This document shows, one piece after another, positions 11,632-22,673 of a DNA stretch of 64,000 nucleotides (position 1 is its first letter; each line of letters opens with the position of its first letter). The position numbers and the translations under genes are program-made. The notes below the pieces were generated by a model that was not told the DNA's origin, made no database searches, and saw only the letters and a program-made list of their open reading frames with translations. Origin of the DNA: Sesamum alatum (lineage: Eukaryota; Streptophyta; Magnoliopsida; Lamiales; Pedaliaceae); NCBI GenBank assembly GCA_034509735.1, contig JACGWO010000005.1, positions 28,109,479 to 28,173,478 of the forward strand. Reading direction: 5' to 3'.

Positions 11632-12646
11632 TGATGAGTGTCCAAATTACCATGGTTTTAGTAGTGTTTTGACCACTTTTTGATATTGAATTAAGCCTAA
11701 ATCATGTGAAAATTTATGTTTGCTGCTAAAAAGATGTTTATGGAGCAAGAATAGAAGATATGAAGCAAGACAAGTGAAAAAGCTCAGCAGAAATTCTAGA
11801 AGAAAAATCAGGGACAGATTTGGAAGTTCGGCTAGACGTGCCCACGTCTAATGACGTATAGGAGCCAACGAAAGGAAGGAAAGAGGATCGAGTTTTCTGG
11901 ACTTTAAAGGCTGATATATGAAAATTTCTCGAGTTTTGGAAGTACTTCCTTCCGAAGGAGTCATATTTAGGTTAATAGCCCTAATTAAATAAGGACTTAG
12001 AGTTATATTAGAAATCTACCTTTTTGGTATCTAGGTTTATTAGAAAATTAATTAGTATAAATAGGTGATATACTTGAAAACATGGGGATCATCGATTATT
12101 CTCTGCGTTTTATTTTATGAAATTCTCTCTTTGTTCTATGTGTTCTTCCGTTAGTATGCTAGGCTAATTTTACTATTTTCTGGTTAAAGTTACGGTACAT
12201 GCTTGATTCCCGAATATTGTGAGATCTAACTTGTGCTCTTTCACTTTCGTTTAATTGATATTCATGCTATTCTCTGTACTTTTAACGAAAATAATCTGAT
12301 TTATGAATGATAAGGCTGATTGTTCATTATCAAGAATATTTGCTCAGCTAATTGAAGTTTGCAAATTCGTGTAATTGTTTATTTAGTTCAATAACTAGTG
12401 GCAACGTAATATAGTTTATTATGTCATAGTAGTAAAATTAGTTATGGGGGATGCATGATCTAACTTAAATAAATTCTCGTAGGATTTTATTTGGTAAAAA
12501 TTGGGCTTTTCTATTTCTTAATATTGTTAGAATTGATTAGAATTGGGCCTTTCTGCGAACATCAAATTTCACTTGATTTAAAATTAATTCAATATCAAAA
12601 GGTGGTCAAGACACTAGTAAAATTATGATGGTTTCAACACCTATCA
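11632..12646 (+). repeat. Athila-like right LTR, chimeric 3' end
   Basis: It begins TGATGAGTGTCC like the left LTR and follows it to about 12525. There the match ends. The bases 12555-12625 instead resemble the reverse complement of the LTR start (compare 7250-7330), at roughly three bases in four. The last 17 bases return to a normal LTR end (GGTTTCAACACCTATCA). The target duplication directly after it is intact, so this end is the one that was integrated. A perfect 18-base palindrome lies at 11833-11850. Confidence 0.75.
11833..11850. promoter_or_regulatory. G-box-like palindrome in Athila LTR
   Basis: TAGACGTG-CC-CACGTCTA is a perfect 8 bp inverted repeat around CC. Each arm contains an ACGT core, the binding site of bZIP factors. 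The same place in the left LTR (7434-7451) reads TAGACATG-CC-CATGTCTA, also perfectly palindromic. A regulatory role is inference. Confidence 0.4.
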
Positions 12647-12680
12647 GTCTTCAGCAGATGATGGATCCCAGGCAAGTTGA
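12647..12680 (+). pseudogene. NLR C-terminal tail beyond Athila insertion
   Basis: Removing the Athila element and one GTCTT copy joins CAGTCTT at 7226-7232 to the bases from 12652, giving the reading Ile-Val-Gln-Ser-Ser-Ala-Asp-Asp-Gly-Ser-Gln-Ala-Ser then TGA at 12678-12680. The serine-acidic ending fits R1A-like proteins as I remember them. This confirms that the retrotransposon inserted in the last exon of the NLR. Confidence 0.8.
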
Positions 12681-13403
12681 ATTCAACAATTTTAATTACT
12701 TATTCAAAAGACCAAATGTCTCATCTTGGATAATTATGCATATTCTTTGGACAAAATTAGTTCTCTAAGTTCATGTAACTCACTTTTTGGTGTTTTGTAT
12801 TTGCAGAGGAAGATTTTTCGGAACACTACCAACCAGAATCCTTTGCTCGCTAAAACCCTTTGTTCCATTTGCGACAAGTGTGTGTACGCAAAACATGTTG
12901 TAGTATTATTGGACTTTCAATCGCCTTAAAATGACCCATTGTAATTGGACTCTTTCCCGTTTAACTTAAATTCAATTCTTGGGGCTGATAACATTGGGCC
13001 GTGTAATCTGGATATCTGACCCAAATATCAATACTCAAATTTTGAGCTCCATTTAAATATGGGAAAAATACAATTACCCTTTGTGATATGCAAAATGTAT
13101 AAAAAAAACTTTTATGAAAAAATAAATAATAATTTATCTCCTGTATTTTAAAAAATAGAGCAAAAAACCCCCTAATAATAAAGAATAAACCCCTGTGAGG
13201 GGGTTGTGCTCCATATAAACATTATCAAAGGGATTAATTCACTTAAAAGTTGATTTTAGTAGTTCCTTTTCTCATTGGGTTTTCCATTCTTCCCCTGCAT
13301 TTATCCGGTTGATGGTCACCTGTCTTTGGAATGTTGCTGCTGCACTGCCCTCTTCTCTTCCACACCATCAACTTGGCTATGCTTTTATTTCAGTTTCAGG
13401 TGC
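12681..13403 (+). other. Former NLR 3' flank, no gene seen
   Basis: AT-rich sequence following the NLR stop, probably including its old 3' untranslated region. Bases 13069-13208 are a half copy of the small inverted-repeat family seen intact at 13654-13910. No coding sequence is recognised. Confidence 0.5.
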
Positions 13404-13411
13404 TGCATATG

Positions 13412-14200
13412 TAGGGGTGGCAATTCAATTTGGACCCGACAAAACCCGTCCCAGATCCGCCTTGTAATGGGCAGAATTCGGGTCTAAAAAACGAAGGCGG
13501 GACGGATAGTTCTTAGGACCCCATCGGGTCCAGGGCTCCCGGGTCCTTAAGCCCGCCCCGTTTATATATATATATATATATATATATATTACTTATTATA
13601 ATAGAATAAATACTAACAATTGATAAATTGAAAAATTGTACCACAATATTTAAGGGTTAAATGCAATTTGTCCCCTTGTGTTAACCAAAAAGAGCAATTA
13701 CCCCCATGTGAAAAAATAACTAATAATTTATCCCCCTGTGTTATTCAAAATGCAGCAAACAACTCCCTCACAGGGCGTTTTTTGCTCCGTTTTTAGGGAA
13801 TTTTTTGCTCCATTTTTTAAAATACAGGGGGTAAATTACTATTTATTTTTTCACAAGGGTTTTTTTTGCACATTTTGCATATCACAAGAGGGGTAATTGC
13901 ATTTTTCCCCAATATTTAATGATGAGGAAAATGAACAAGTTGTTATTAATGTATAATTGATATGAATTGTTTGGGTTGTTTTATTATGAATAATTGCATA
14001 TGTACTTGAAAATCTTTCTTGACATGAATTTGATATCATGAATATTTCTATTTGTAATTAATATATTAATTTTTTTAAATTTATAGGAAAAATAAAAAAT
14101 AATTAAAAATAATCGAGTCTACTGAGTTAGGCCCGTCTCGATGGATTTTATACCGGGACGGGTCCCGGGTCTACCAAAACCCACCCGATTGCCACCCCTA
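13412..14200. mobile_element. hAT-like non-autonomous element
   Basis: The terminal inverted repeats TAGGGGTGGCAAT and ATTGCCACCCCTA are typical of plant hAT elements. They are flanked by an 8 bp duplication with one difference (TGCATATG at 13404-13411, TGCATAAG at 14201-14208). Subterminal GC-rich words (cgggtc, gacccg) repeat in both orientations. There is no transposase. A TA microsatellite (13561-13590) and a MULE-type insertion lie inside. Confidence 0.82.
13654..13910. mobile_element. MULE-type MITE nested in hAT element
   Basis: The ends GGGTTAAATGCAATTTGTCCCC and GGGGTAATTGCATTTTTCCCC are inverted repeats, and much of the 257 bases folds back on itself. A perfect 9 bp duplication AATATTTAA flanks it (13645-13653 and 13911-13919), the size made by Mutator-like transposases. 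It has no coding capacity. Confidence 0.8.
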
Positions 14201-14208
14201 TGCATAAG

Positions 14209-15855
14209 CCCTATTTGGGCCATGATCAAGCTTTGGGCTTTTAAATCTTTTCAGCTCCGGTACGTTTATTTCATCAAGACTTGGGCTTCTGGTCACGTTT
14301 TAAAAGACCACAAATTCTAGCTTGGGCTTTACGAATTGGGCAGTGCAATCTTGTGCTTACCCACTTGAGACAGGTTGAAGCACTACATGGTGTTGGGCTC
14401 GGGAACTAATGAGCTGGTCATTCAAGACCTTTTGGAAGACTTATTTGTAGATATTTTTGACAACCCATACATTTGGGATAATACAGTCCTCCAGAGGTTG
14501 GGTGTAGTTATCCCAATTGACTTATTATTGATTTATTACAGGTTAAATAAATATTGATCAATCTATTTTTATACGTCTTCATATACTAATACTTGTATAT
14601 ATCTTCATTTTTATAAGGGTAGTTTGATTAGAAAAATATATGTTTGAACTGCAATAAGTCAGTAATAGGTCAATCGAGGGTAAATATGAATTTTCATTCT
14701 CTCTCTGCCTTTTTTTTGTTTGTTAATATCATCAATTCGATGAATTTTGACTAACAAAGAAATCTACTTGTTCGACAAAAACAAACGTTAAGGTATTAGA
14801 CGTGCTTTCCCAAATCAAAAGAAGTCTGCGTGTAATTATATCAAAACTCAGGGGAGGGCGTGTAATCTTCCCCAGAAAAATTTGTATGGGCTTTGCCTTT
14901 TTGTTTTTCTAGGCTTTTGTTCCTTTTTTGTTTTTCAGCGTTGGACTTCTTCTCTATGTACATCTCTTTTTCTATGTAGATGGAAGGGATCCTGAAAAAT
15001 TCCCACCGTGCTTAGTGTTCTTTTCCTAAAAAAGAAAAAAAGTTGGGATAATTGGACTTTTGGTCTTCTAAATTAATTACTATATACTTTTGAGACTCCA
15101 TATTTCGACTTCATCATTTTGATCCCCAATAAATTTTATATGCTGAAATGAGCTATAATTCAAACATTAAACTCAAGATAGAGTAGAAATAAACAATAAT
15201 CAAACAAAATTGGATATATTATCCAAGAAAAAAGAAAAAAAGAACATTTCAGTACGAGATAAAAGATTCCATCCATAATATATGACTTATTAAATATTTC
15301 TATTTCAAAATTTATAATTTCGTATATTTCATTCGATATATGCATTTTAATCTTTTTTTAAATAAATAGATAATATAATTTTATACACTCCACGGTATAT
15401 GCTAAATAAAAATAAAATAAAATAAAAATTGAAATGAAAAAATCAATTAGATCTTATGGTCGTTTGATAATGCAAATAAATGACTTTGTCTATAGAACCG
15501 AAAGCAAAAAAGGGTTATTACCACATCCACATGATTTACATTGGAAGAAGGGATGAACATTCCAAGAAACAAAGGAGTTTTATATTAATTATTGGTATTA
15601 ATAATCTAGTTAGCTGGTTTTGGTTAATGCTAGTGAAAGCAAAAGGCAACCTTAATCTTTACAAAATGTTAGTAAAGTGCATGTTAGTTTTTCCCATTAC
15701 CAAAGCAAAAACCAGAAGATGATCCCACTTTGATTGAAACAAAGGTTGGAGAAGAGGGCACAAACACAAAAGGGAAACCAAACCATCAAGAAAAGAATAG
15801 CTTTCATTAGTTATTTTCTATTTAAATATGCACTATATAATAATATGCAATGCAT
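14209..15855. other. Intergenic, no gene recognised
   Basis: AT-rich. Bases about 14600-14872 are an internal piece of the inverted-repeat family found complete at 27470-27819 and 39115-39644 (shared words include gggtagtttg and aataagtcagtaat). A plus-strand open frame at 15480-15722 (80 codons) has no recognisable motif and is probably chance. Confidence 0.5.
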
Positions 15856-15864
15856 TAATGAGTA

Positions 15865-17265
15865 GGCTAAATTGCATTTCTGGCCCCTGTGTTATTATGA
15901 AACTGCTAAAAACTCCCGTATATTAAGAAAATAGGAAAAAAAAAAAACTTCGTGAATTTATTAAGGGATAATTACATTTATATCCCTTGACCTATGGCAT
16001 GTTCATACAAATCACCCATGCCTTTTGAATAATTACAGAAATCACTACTGATAGTCAAAAAGTAGGGGTAGTTTGTGTAACGATGTTGACAGTTTTGGAA
16101 AGTGTATGTGTAATTTTTTAAAAAACATAGGTGATTTTGTGTCAGTAATGTTGACGTTTCTGGTGGGTGTAAGCATAATTATTTAAAAAGTAAGAATAGT
16201 TTGTGTACACAAACTATAGATCAGGGGTTATAAACATAAATTATCCCTTTTATTAACCTTACGCAAAATCGCCTCTCTCTTAGAAACTGACAGAGAGTGA
16301 GAGATGAGCGCCATATGGGTGTGAAATTGTGTTGTTTTTGGCATATTTTGACCCATTTTTGTTGAATTTTACTAAATGTCCTTCTATTGTTTACATAAGG
16401 ATTCACATTCAATTTCATTTATTTTGGACTTATTTTTTTGAGTATTTTTTGCATTTTCTCCTTATCTACATTTTTTCTTTAATATGCCTATTAATATAAT
16501 TTAATATATTTTTTCTTTAAAACTTGCTAAAATAAAATATGAAAAAGATTAAATACTAAAAAAAATAATATTTTTCTTAAAAATTAAGTTAAATATTAGC
16601 CTAAAATACAATTTTAATATAGAGACTAAATATTAACAAAAATCTTCAACAAAAATAATTTATATGTAAAATTATAATTAAAGCCAAATGAATTATTATA
16701 CATATTAAAAAGAAATTATATGATATAAATCATACAGAAATAATATATATAATATATATTAAATATGTATATTACTTTATTTTTATATAAATAAAAAAAA
16801 TATTGTTTTGGTAAACAAAAAAAATACCCCCAAAATCACGGGGAGGGTTTGGAGTTTCAGGGGGGTGGGCGGTGTTTTAATTTTATATTAAAATAATTTT
16901 ATTTAATATAATTTATCTATCTTATATAATATATATATATATATATATTTAAAATCTGTAAATTAAAATCTAGTCCCTTCATCTTTTAAAAATTAAAATC
17001 TAACAGTTGAGAATAATTGATCAGATTCTACAGATTTTATGTAATCAAGATAGACCAACGACCACTAAAACAAGAAATATTATAATAATAAATTGGGGCA
17101 TAATAACAGTCAATTGATATAAAATATAACACCGTTACATATATATGTTTAACGGAGAGGGATGAATGAATAATATTTATGAAACACAGGGGTTGCCTAT
17201 ATTTTTAATGTAAGGGGTTTTTAGTTGAGTTTTTAAAATGCATTGAAGTTTTATGCAATTTAGCC
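15865..17265. mobile_element. Non-autonomous MULE, 1.4 kb
   Basis: The ends GGCTAAATTGCAT and ATGCAATTTAGCC are inverted repeats. A perfect 9 bp duplication TAATGAGTA occurs at 15856-15864 and 17266-17274, indicating a Mutator-like insertion. The interior is very AT-rich and noncoding, with a smaller MULE-type element nested at 15965-16247. Both halves carry cccctgtg/cacagggg words like those of the small MITE family. Confidence 0.82.
15965..16247. mobile_element. MULE-type MITE nested in MULE
   Basis: The ends GGGATAATTACATTTATA and TATAAACATAAATTATCCC are inverted repeats of a second small family. The flanks ATTTATTAA (15956-15964) and TTTTATTAA (16248-16256) match at 8 of 9 bases, fitting a 9 bp duplication. 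Noncoding. Confidence 0.72.
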
Positions 17266-17274
17266 TAATGAGTA

Positions 17275-17630
17275 AGTTGATTAATAATCTATCATTTAGG
17301 ACATCTGCCCTCCACTTACAATCATTAATCACAATCCCTTCTTGATTTTAAAGATTAGTATTGCTTGCAAAAGTTAGATCCCTATATTATATTTATATAT
17401 ATATTATATAAATGAAAATTGTTGACCAAGCAATTAATGGAAAGGGTCTTAATAATTGGGATTTTATAATAATTGAATGAAACTATTCCAAAGTACGTAC
17501 ACACTTTTATTTCTTTTCTCTTCATTATTGAGGTGGATGAGTGATGACAAGTTTAAGTATTTATGAGTGATAATCACATCTTAGAAATTCTATCCAACGT
17601 CAGGAGTATTATTCTTAATGTCTCTCTACA
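17275..17630. other. Intergenic, nothing recognised
   Basis: AT-rich sequence between the MULE and the CACTA element. I see no gene, repeat or motif. Confidence 0.5.
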
Positions 17631-17954
17631 CACTACAAGAAGATGACTCGATAGCAACAAAAAGAAATTAACGTCGAGTTAATTAGTGAGTGAAATTCTC
17701 ATTGCTAATTTATATTATTTAATAAAAGAAATTTACTTACTAATACATATAGCAATAAAAATTTACTCCTAACGAATTGTCTAAAATATATATTAAGTTT
17801 TTCTTTTTTTTTGTCATTTTTTCATCAATGCTGGCCCAGTCGAGGTAATCATGATGGACAAACCTTCGATTTGCTTAACAATGAATATTTTACTTGCTAA
17901 TTAACTTGACGCTGATTCTAGCATTGAATTTTTTTATAGTTATTTAGCCATTTT

Positions 17955-18319
17955 TGATAAATTACATAATGGAGGTGCTTGTGCATTGATGAAGGCAGGA
18001 GAGCTTTGAAATTGCTAAGGCAGTGTGAAGTCGCATTTGAGCTTATTGGCACCATACTACACGAATGCGACTTTATTAGTTGTATAGTTAAGCAGTTATT
18101 TAATGCTAACAGATTAGTGGTTAGGTTAGTTATTTAGTAGTTAATCAGTTTAGCTAACACTCTTTATTTTGTCTATAAATAGGGTTTACTTGTACAGTGT
18201 TCACATCTTCTTCATCTATCTCACGAATTCTAGTTGTTCTTGTACACTTACTCTCCAGAAATTCCAGTAAATATTTTATGCTCTATGGAAGTCGTGAGCT
18301 TGTTTACTGTTTTTCAGCA
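17955..18319 (+). repeat. Copia left LTR
   Basis: From TGATAAATTAC to TTTTTCAGCA. A TATA box CTATAAATA lies at 18173-18181. It is identical to the right LTR except at two bases and one T in the final T-run. Confidence 0.95.
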
Positions 18320-18332
18320 TGATATCAGAGCC
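18320..18332 (+). other. Primer-binding site, initiator tRNA-Met type
   Basis: TGATATCAGAGCC directly follows the left LTR and differs at one base from the usual TGGTATCAGAGCC. Confidence 0.88.
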
Positions 18333-18429
18333 ATCAATTGATGGTCTCTGGTCCAGCCTTGTTTTGTCCTTGCGTTTTTCCTTTAACTCTGATTTTTTGT
18401 GGTCTTGTTTTTCTTGAAGGTTCTTGGCA

Positions 18430-21400
18430 ATGGCTGGGAAAAATGTAGTTGGCGATTCTATGGGACAGACTGAGGAGAAGTAGAATCACTCGTTTCCAGA
18501 AAGTTTAAGGCTAAATAGTGGAGACCATCCAGGCGTTAGCCTTGTTTCAGTCCCATTTGATGGCACCAATTTCCTCTCCTGGAGTCGTTCTGTACGATTG
18601 GGTCTTGGGGCGAAGTCCAAGTTGGGTTTCATTGATGGATCCTGCGTCAAGCCTGAAGAGAAGGAAGCCTGTGAGCAGTGGGTCAAGATTGATTGCATGG
18701 TCGTTTCTTGGCTCCTGAATTCAATCTCGAAAGAAATTTCTGAAGGTTTTCTATACACAACCTCAGCTCGTGATCTCTGGTTAGATCTTGAAGAACGATA
18801 TGGAGAAAGCAATGGAACATTGCTTTACCAATTACAAAGGCAGATAGCATCAATTTCACAGGGAGATCTTGGAGTAGCAGCCTGTTTCACTAAGCTCAAG
18901 AAATTATGGGACGAGTTGGCGTCCTTGATGACTTTGCCCCCTTGTTCTTGTGGTTCCAGCAAGGCAATGGCAGATCTGAATGTATCCAACCACTTGATGC
19001 AGTTTTTAATGGGCTTGAATGATGGATATGACAATGTAAAAAATCAAGTGCTGTTGATGGACCCTTTACCCATTGTGGCCAAGGCATATTCGATGATCCT
19101 ACGAGTTGAGAAACAAAGAGAAGTCTCTGTTGGGTCAGGGAATGGAGTTCCAGATGGGGCTATGAATGCAAGAACCTCTGATGATTAGAGACGAGGTGGA
19201 TATAGAGCACCCACTAGAAGAAATAACCAAGATAGAAGGGCATAATGGTGTAACCACTGTAACAAGTCTGGACACACCAGAGAGACATGCTTCCGTTTGA
19301 ATGGGTATCCAGATTGGTACAGAAATATGATGGAACAAAGGAGACGTAATGGAGGGGGAGCAGGAAGGGCCTTAAGTTCAACCACAGAGAATGATACTGA
19401 GAGTTATCCAGGGAGCACTGATAGGAGCCAGGTGGAGACCAACTTGGCTGAGATTGTAAGATCTAAGGTGATGAGGTTGATGCAGCAACAGGGCAATACA
19501 AGTGAGGCTAGCACAAACCTTGTTGACTATGGAAACTTCGTAGGTACGCGCCTCAATTTAGCTCCTCTGTCCTCTTTAACTAAAGGTTGTTGGATTGTGG
19601 ATAGTAGGGCATCAGCCCATATGTGTTGTGATGCCTCTATGTTTGTTTCTTTAACTGTCTTCGCAAAACCTGCATATGTGCGCCTACCTGATGGCACTAA
19701 GAGGGGTGTATTTCAAATGGGGGATGTTCAACTAGCAACCAACTATAGACTTTAGGATGTCTTGCTCATTCCCTCTTTTCAATATAACCTTTTAAGTGTG
19801 AGTAAGCTTTGTGGTGACACTAACCTTAATGTAACCTTCACTAAGAATAACTGTGTTTTGTAGGACCCTCTGATTAAAAGGATAATTGCTAGTGGCCGGC
19901 AGGTAGGCAGGCTATATCTGCTAGACAAAGCCTCTTTCACTAAGACACTCACAAAGGAGCAGCTAGTTGATAATAATACTTTTGCTTGTATTTCTGTTAA
20001 AGACAGTCCTTTTGATATCTGGCACAAAAGATTGGGGCATGTTTCCCCTAATGTAATGAAACAGTTACATTTTTTGAGAAATAAAAGTTGTGATTTGGGC
20101 TTATGTGAAGTTTGTCCTCTTGCTAAACAACATAGGGTTCCCTTTGCTTTGAGTAACACTAGCTCTAATCACATTTTTGATTTGATACGTGTTGATATAT
20201 GGGGGCCCTGCAGGGATCTTTCCTTAAATAATGCTTCTTATATGTTGACCATTTTTTATGATTACAACAGGGCCACATGGATATACCGAATGCAACATAA
20301 ATCTCAAACTGTAGGAAAATTGAAAGCTTTTTTTAGAATGATAAGGACACAATTTGGGATTAGCATTAAGATAGTACGTTCTGATAATGGCACTGAATTT
20401 ACTAGTCTAGATTGTCAGAAATTGTTTCAGGAAGAAGGGATAGTCCGTCAAAGGACATGTGTATACACTCCACAACAAAATGGTGTTGTGGAGAGGAAGC
20501 ACCAACACCTTCTTCAAGTTGCCAGGGCTCTTCTTTTCCAAGCTCACTTGCCAAAAAGGTTTTGGTGTGAAGCTTTATTGACTAGCACCTACATAATCAA
20601 TAGAATTCCTACACCTACTTTACATTGGAAAACTCCATATGAAGTTTTGCATAAAAAGAAAGCTGCATATGATCATCTTAAAGTTTTTGGATGCCTTTGC
20701 TTTGCTACAAATGTGTCCCCTTCTAAGGGAAAGTTTGATCAGCGTGCTCATAGATGCATATTCCTAGGTTATGCATTTGGTCAAAAGGGATATAGACTGT
20801 ACAATTTAGATACTCATACTATGTTGGTCTCAAGAGATGTAATATTTCATGAGGGAGTTTTCCCTTTTAGTGAAACTAAACCTGCAGGACCATGCTTGCC
20901 TCTGCCAGCTTTAGACACTGAAGTTAATAACTTTAATGAGCCAACACACCAACCACCACACTCTCAACAGTTGATTGTACCTACTCAGCTTAGAAGGTCT
21001 CAAAGACAGACAAGGAAGCCAGCCTGGCTTCAAGATTTCACTTGCTCACTATCTGAGCAAGAGATGGGGTGAATATAACTTCCTTCTCTAGTGAATACAA
21101 ATGTTTCGCAACCACTTTATCTGATTTACAGGAACCAAGAAGCTTTGCTGAGGCAGTCAGACATGAAGCCTGGAAAGAAGCAATGAGGGCAGAGGTGCAA
21201 GCACTTGAGAAGAATGGTACCTGGGAGATTACTTCCTTGCCTCAGGATAAGAGAGCAATTGGATGTCGTTGGGTGTATAAAGTGAAGCTCAATGCAGACG
21301 GATCAATTGAAAGGTGTAAAGCTAGACTAGTAACCAAAGGTTATAGTCAAATTGAAGGAGAAGACTACACAGAATGCTTTGCACCTGTAGCAAAAGCTGT

Positions 21401-22666
21401 TACAGTGAGGATCCTATTGGCGATTGTGGCTTCCAAGGGGTGGCCATTGCATCAAGTAGATGTCAATAATGCCTTTCTGCATGGAAGGCTTGATGAGGAT
21501 ATTTACATGGAGGCTCCAGAAGGTTATAAGGTTCCACCAGGGCAGGTTTGTAAGTTGAGAAAATCCTTGTATGGGCTCAAATAGGCCTCAAGACAATGGA
21601 ATCAGGTTTTTACTGAGCATATATCAGCTTTTGGTTTTGTGCAATCTAGGCATGATCACTGCTTGTTTGTTAAAAATACTGATGAATGATTAATAGCATT
21701 GTTAGTATATGTGGATGATATATTGATAACAGGACCAACTGAGGAACAAATCAAGCTTGTCAAGGCACACTTACATGATCTCTTTACTATCAGAGATTTA
21801 GGACCAGCTAAATACTTCTAGGGATTGAGCTGGCACGCTCTTCAGCAGGTCTTGTGGCTGTCCAAAGGAAATATATTATGGATATTATCAAGGACACGGG
21901 ACCCTCACAATCAAAGACAACTGGAGCCCCTCTTCCAGTAGGGGTTAAGTTGATAACTGATCCGGGAGATCCTATGTCTGATCCCTCAAGGTATCGGAGA
22001 TTGGTTGGGAGGTTCTTATACCTGTCCTTCACACGCCCAGATGTGTCCTATGCAACACAGCAGCTCAGTCAATTTCTACAGAAACCATGTAAACAACAAT
22101 GGAATGCAGCAGTTCACTTGGTGAAATACCTAAAGGGATGTCCTAACACAGGTTTATTTTTTCCTTCTTCTAATAAGCTGCAACTGACCACCTATTCTGA
22201 TGCAGATTGGGCGGCCTATCTAGACACTAGAAGATCACTAACAGGCTTCTGCATTTTTCTGGGAAATTCACCTATATCATGGAAAACCAAGAAGCAAGCT
22301 ACTGTGTCGAAGTCAATAGCAGAAGCAGAATATCGGAGCATGGCTTCGGCAGTCTGTGAACTCACATGGATCACTTATATCTTGAAGGATCTTGGGGTTG
22401 CAGTTAAGCTACCTGTTCCATTCTTCTGTGACAACAAGGCAGCACTACACATAACTGCAAACCCAGTCTTCCATGAGCGTACAAAACATGTCGAGATAGA
22501 CTACCACATAGTTCGGGACAAGTATAAAGAAGGGTTCATATTACCTTCTCATGTTACTTCGAACTCACAAGTAACTGATGTTCTTACCAAGCCTTTATCA
22601 GGGACTGCCTTCAGAAATTTGTGTTCCAAGTTGAATTTGGTCGCTTTCTCCCCAAGTTCAACTTGA
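18430..22666 (+). pseudogene. Copia gag-pol polyprotein, broken
   Basis: From ATG 18430 (MAGKNVVGDS) one frame gives gag (FDGTNFLSWSRSVRLGLG), a zinc knuckle (CNHCNKSGHTRETC, about 19250-19290), protease (VDSRASAHM, about 19597), the integrase zinc finger (HKRLGH) and catalytic core (VDIWGPC, RSDNGTEF, NGVVERKH), reverse transcriptase ([17 protein letters not shown]) and RNase H (SDADWA, AEAEYRS, DNKAA), ending at 22666. Stops occur at 18481, 19186, 19243, 19753, 19861, 21582 and 21687. Frameshifts lie near 21070 (a G-run) and 21819. The protease active site has Arg where the family has Gly (DSG to DSR). The integrase, RT and RNase H catalytic residues I can see are kept. Confidence 0.93.
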
Positions 22667-22673
22667 GGGGGGC
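22663..22673 (+). other. Copia polypurine tract
   Basis: CTTGAGGGGGG immediately precedes the right LTR and would prime plus-strand DNA synthesis. Confidence 0.75.

Larger units (their letters stand above)
7233..12646 (+). mobile_element. Athila-like Gypsy retrotransposon, internally deleted
   Basis: This 5.4 kb element is flanked by a perfect 5 bp duplication, GTCTT, at 7228-7232 and 12647-12651. The left LTR is 1305 bp and the right one 1015 bp. The primer-binding site matches tRNA-Asp, as in Athila elements. The internal region has a gag remnant joined to what looks like the end of integrase, then a long noncoding tract; protease, reverse transcriptase and RNase H are absent. It can only have moved with enzymes supplied by another copy, unless the deletion came later. 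It splits the last codons of the NLR gene. Confidence 0.87.

Noticed and set aside
13561..13590. Possible origin or regulatory meaning of TA repeat
   Set aside because: Simple microsatellite inside a hAT-like element; similar runs occur at 38795, 43717 and 59320.
15480..15722. 80-codon open frame
   Set aside because: No motif and typical of chance in this composition.
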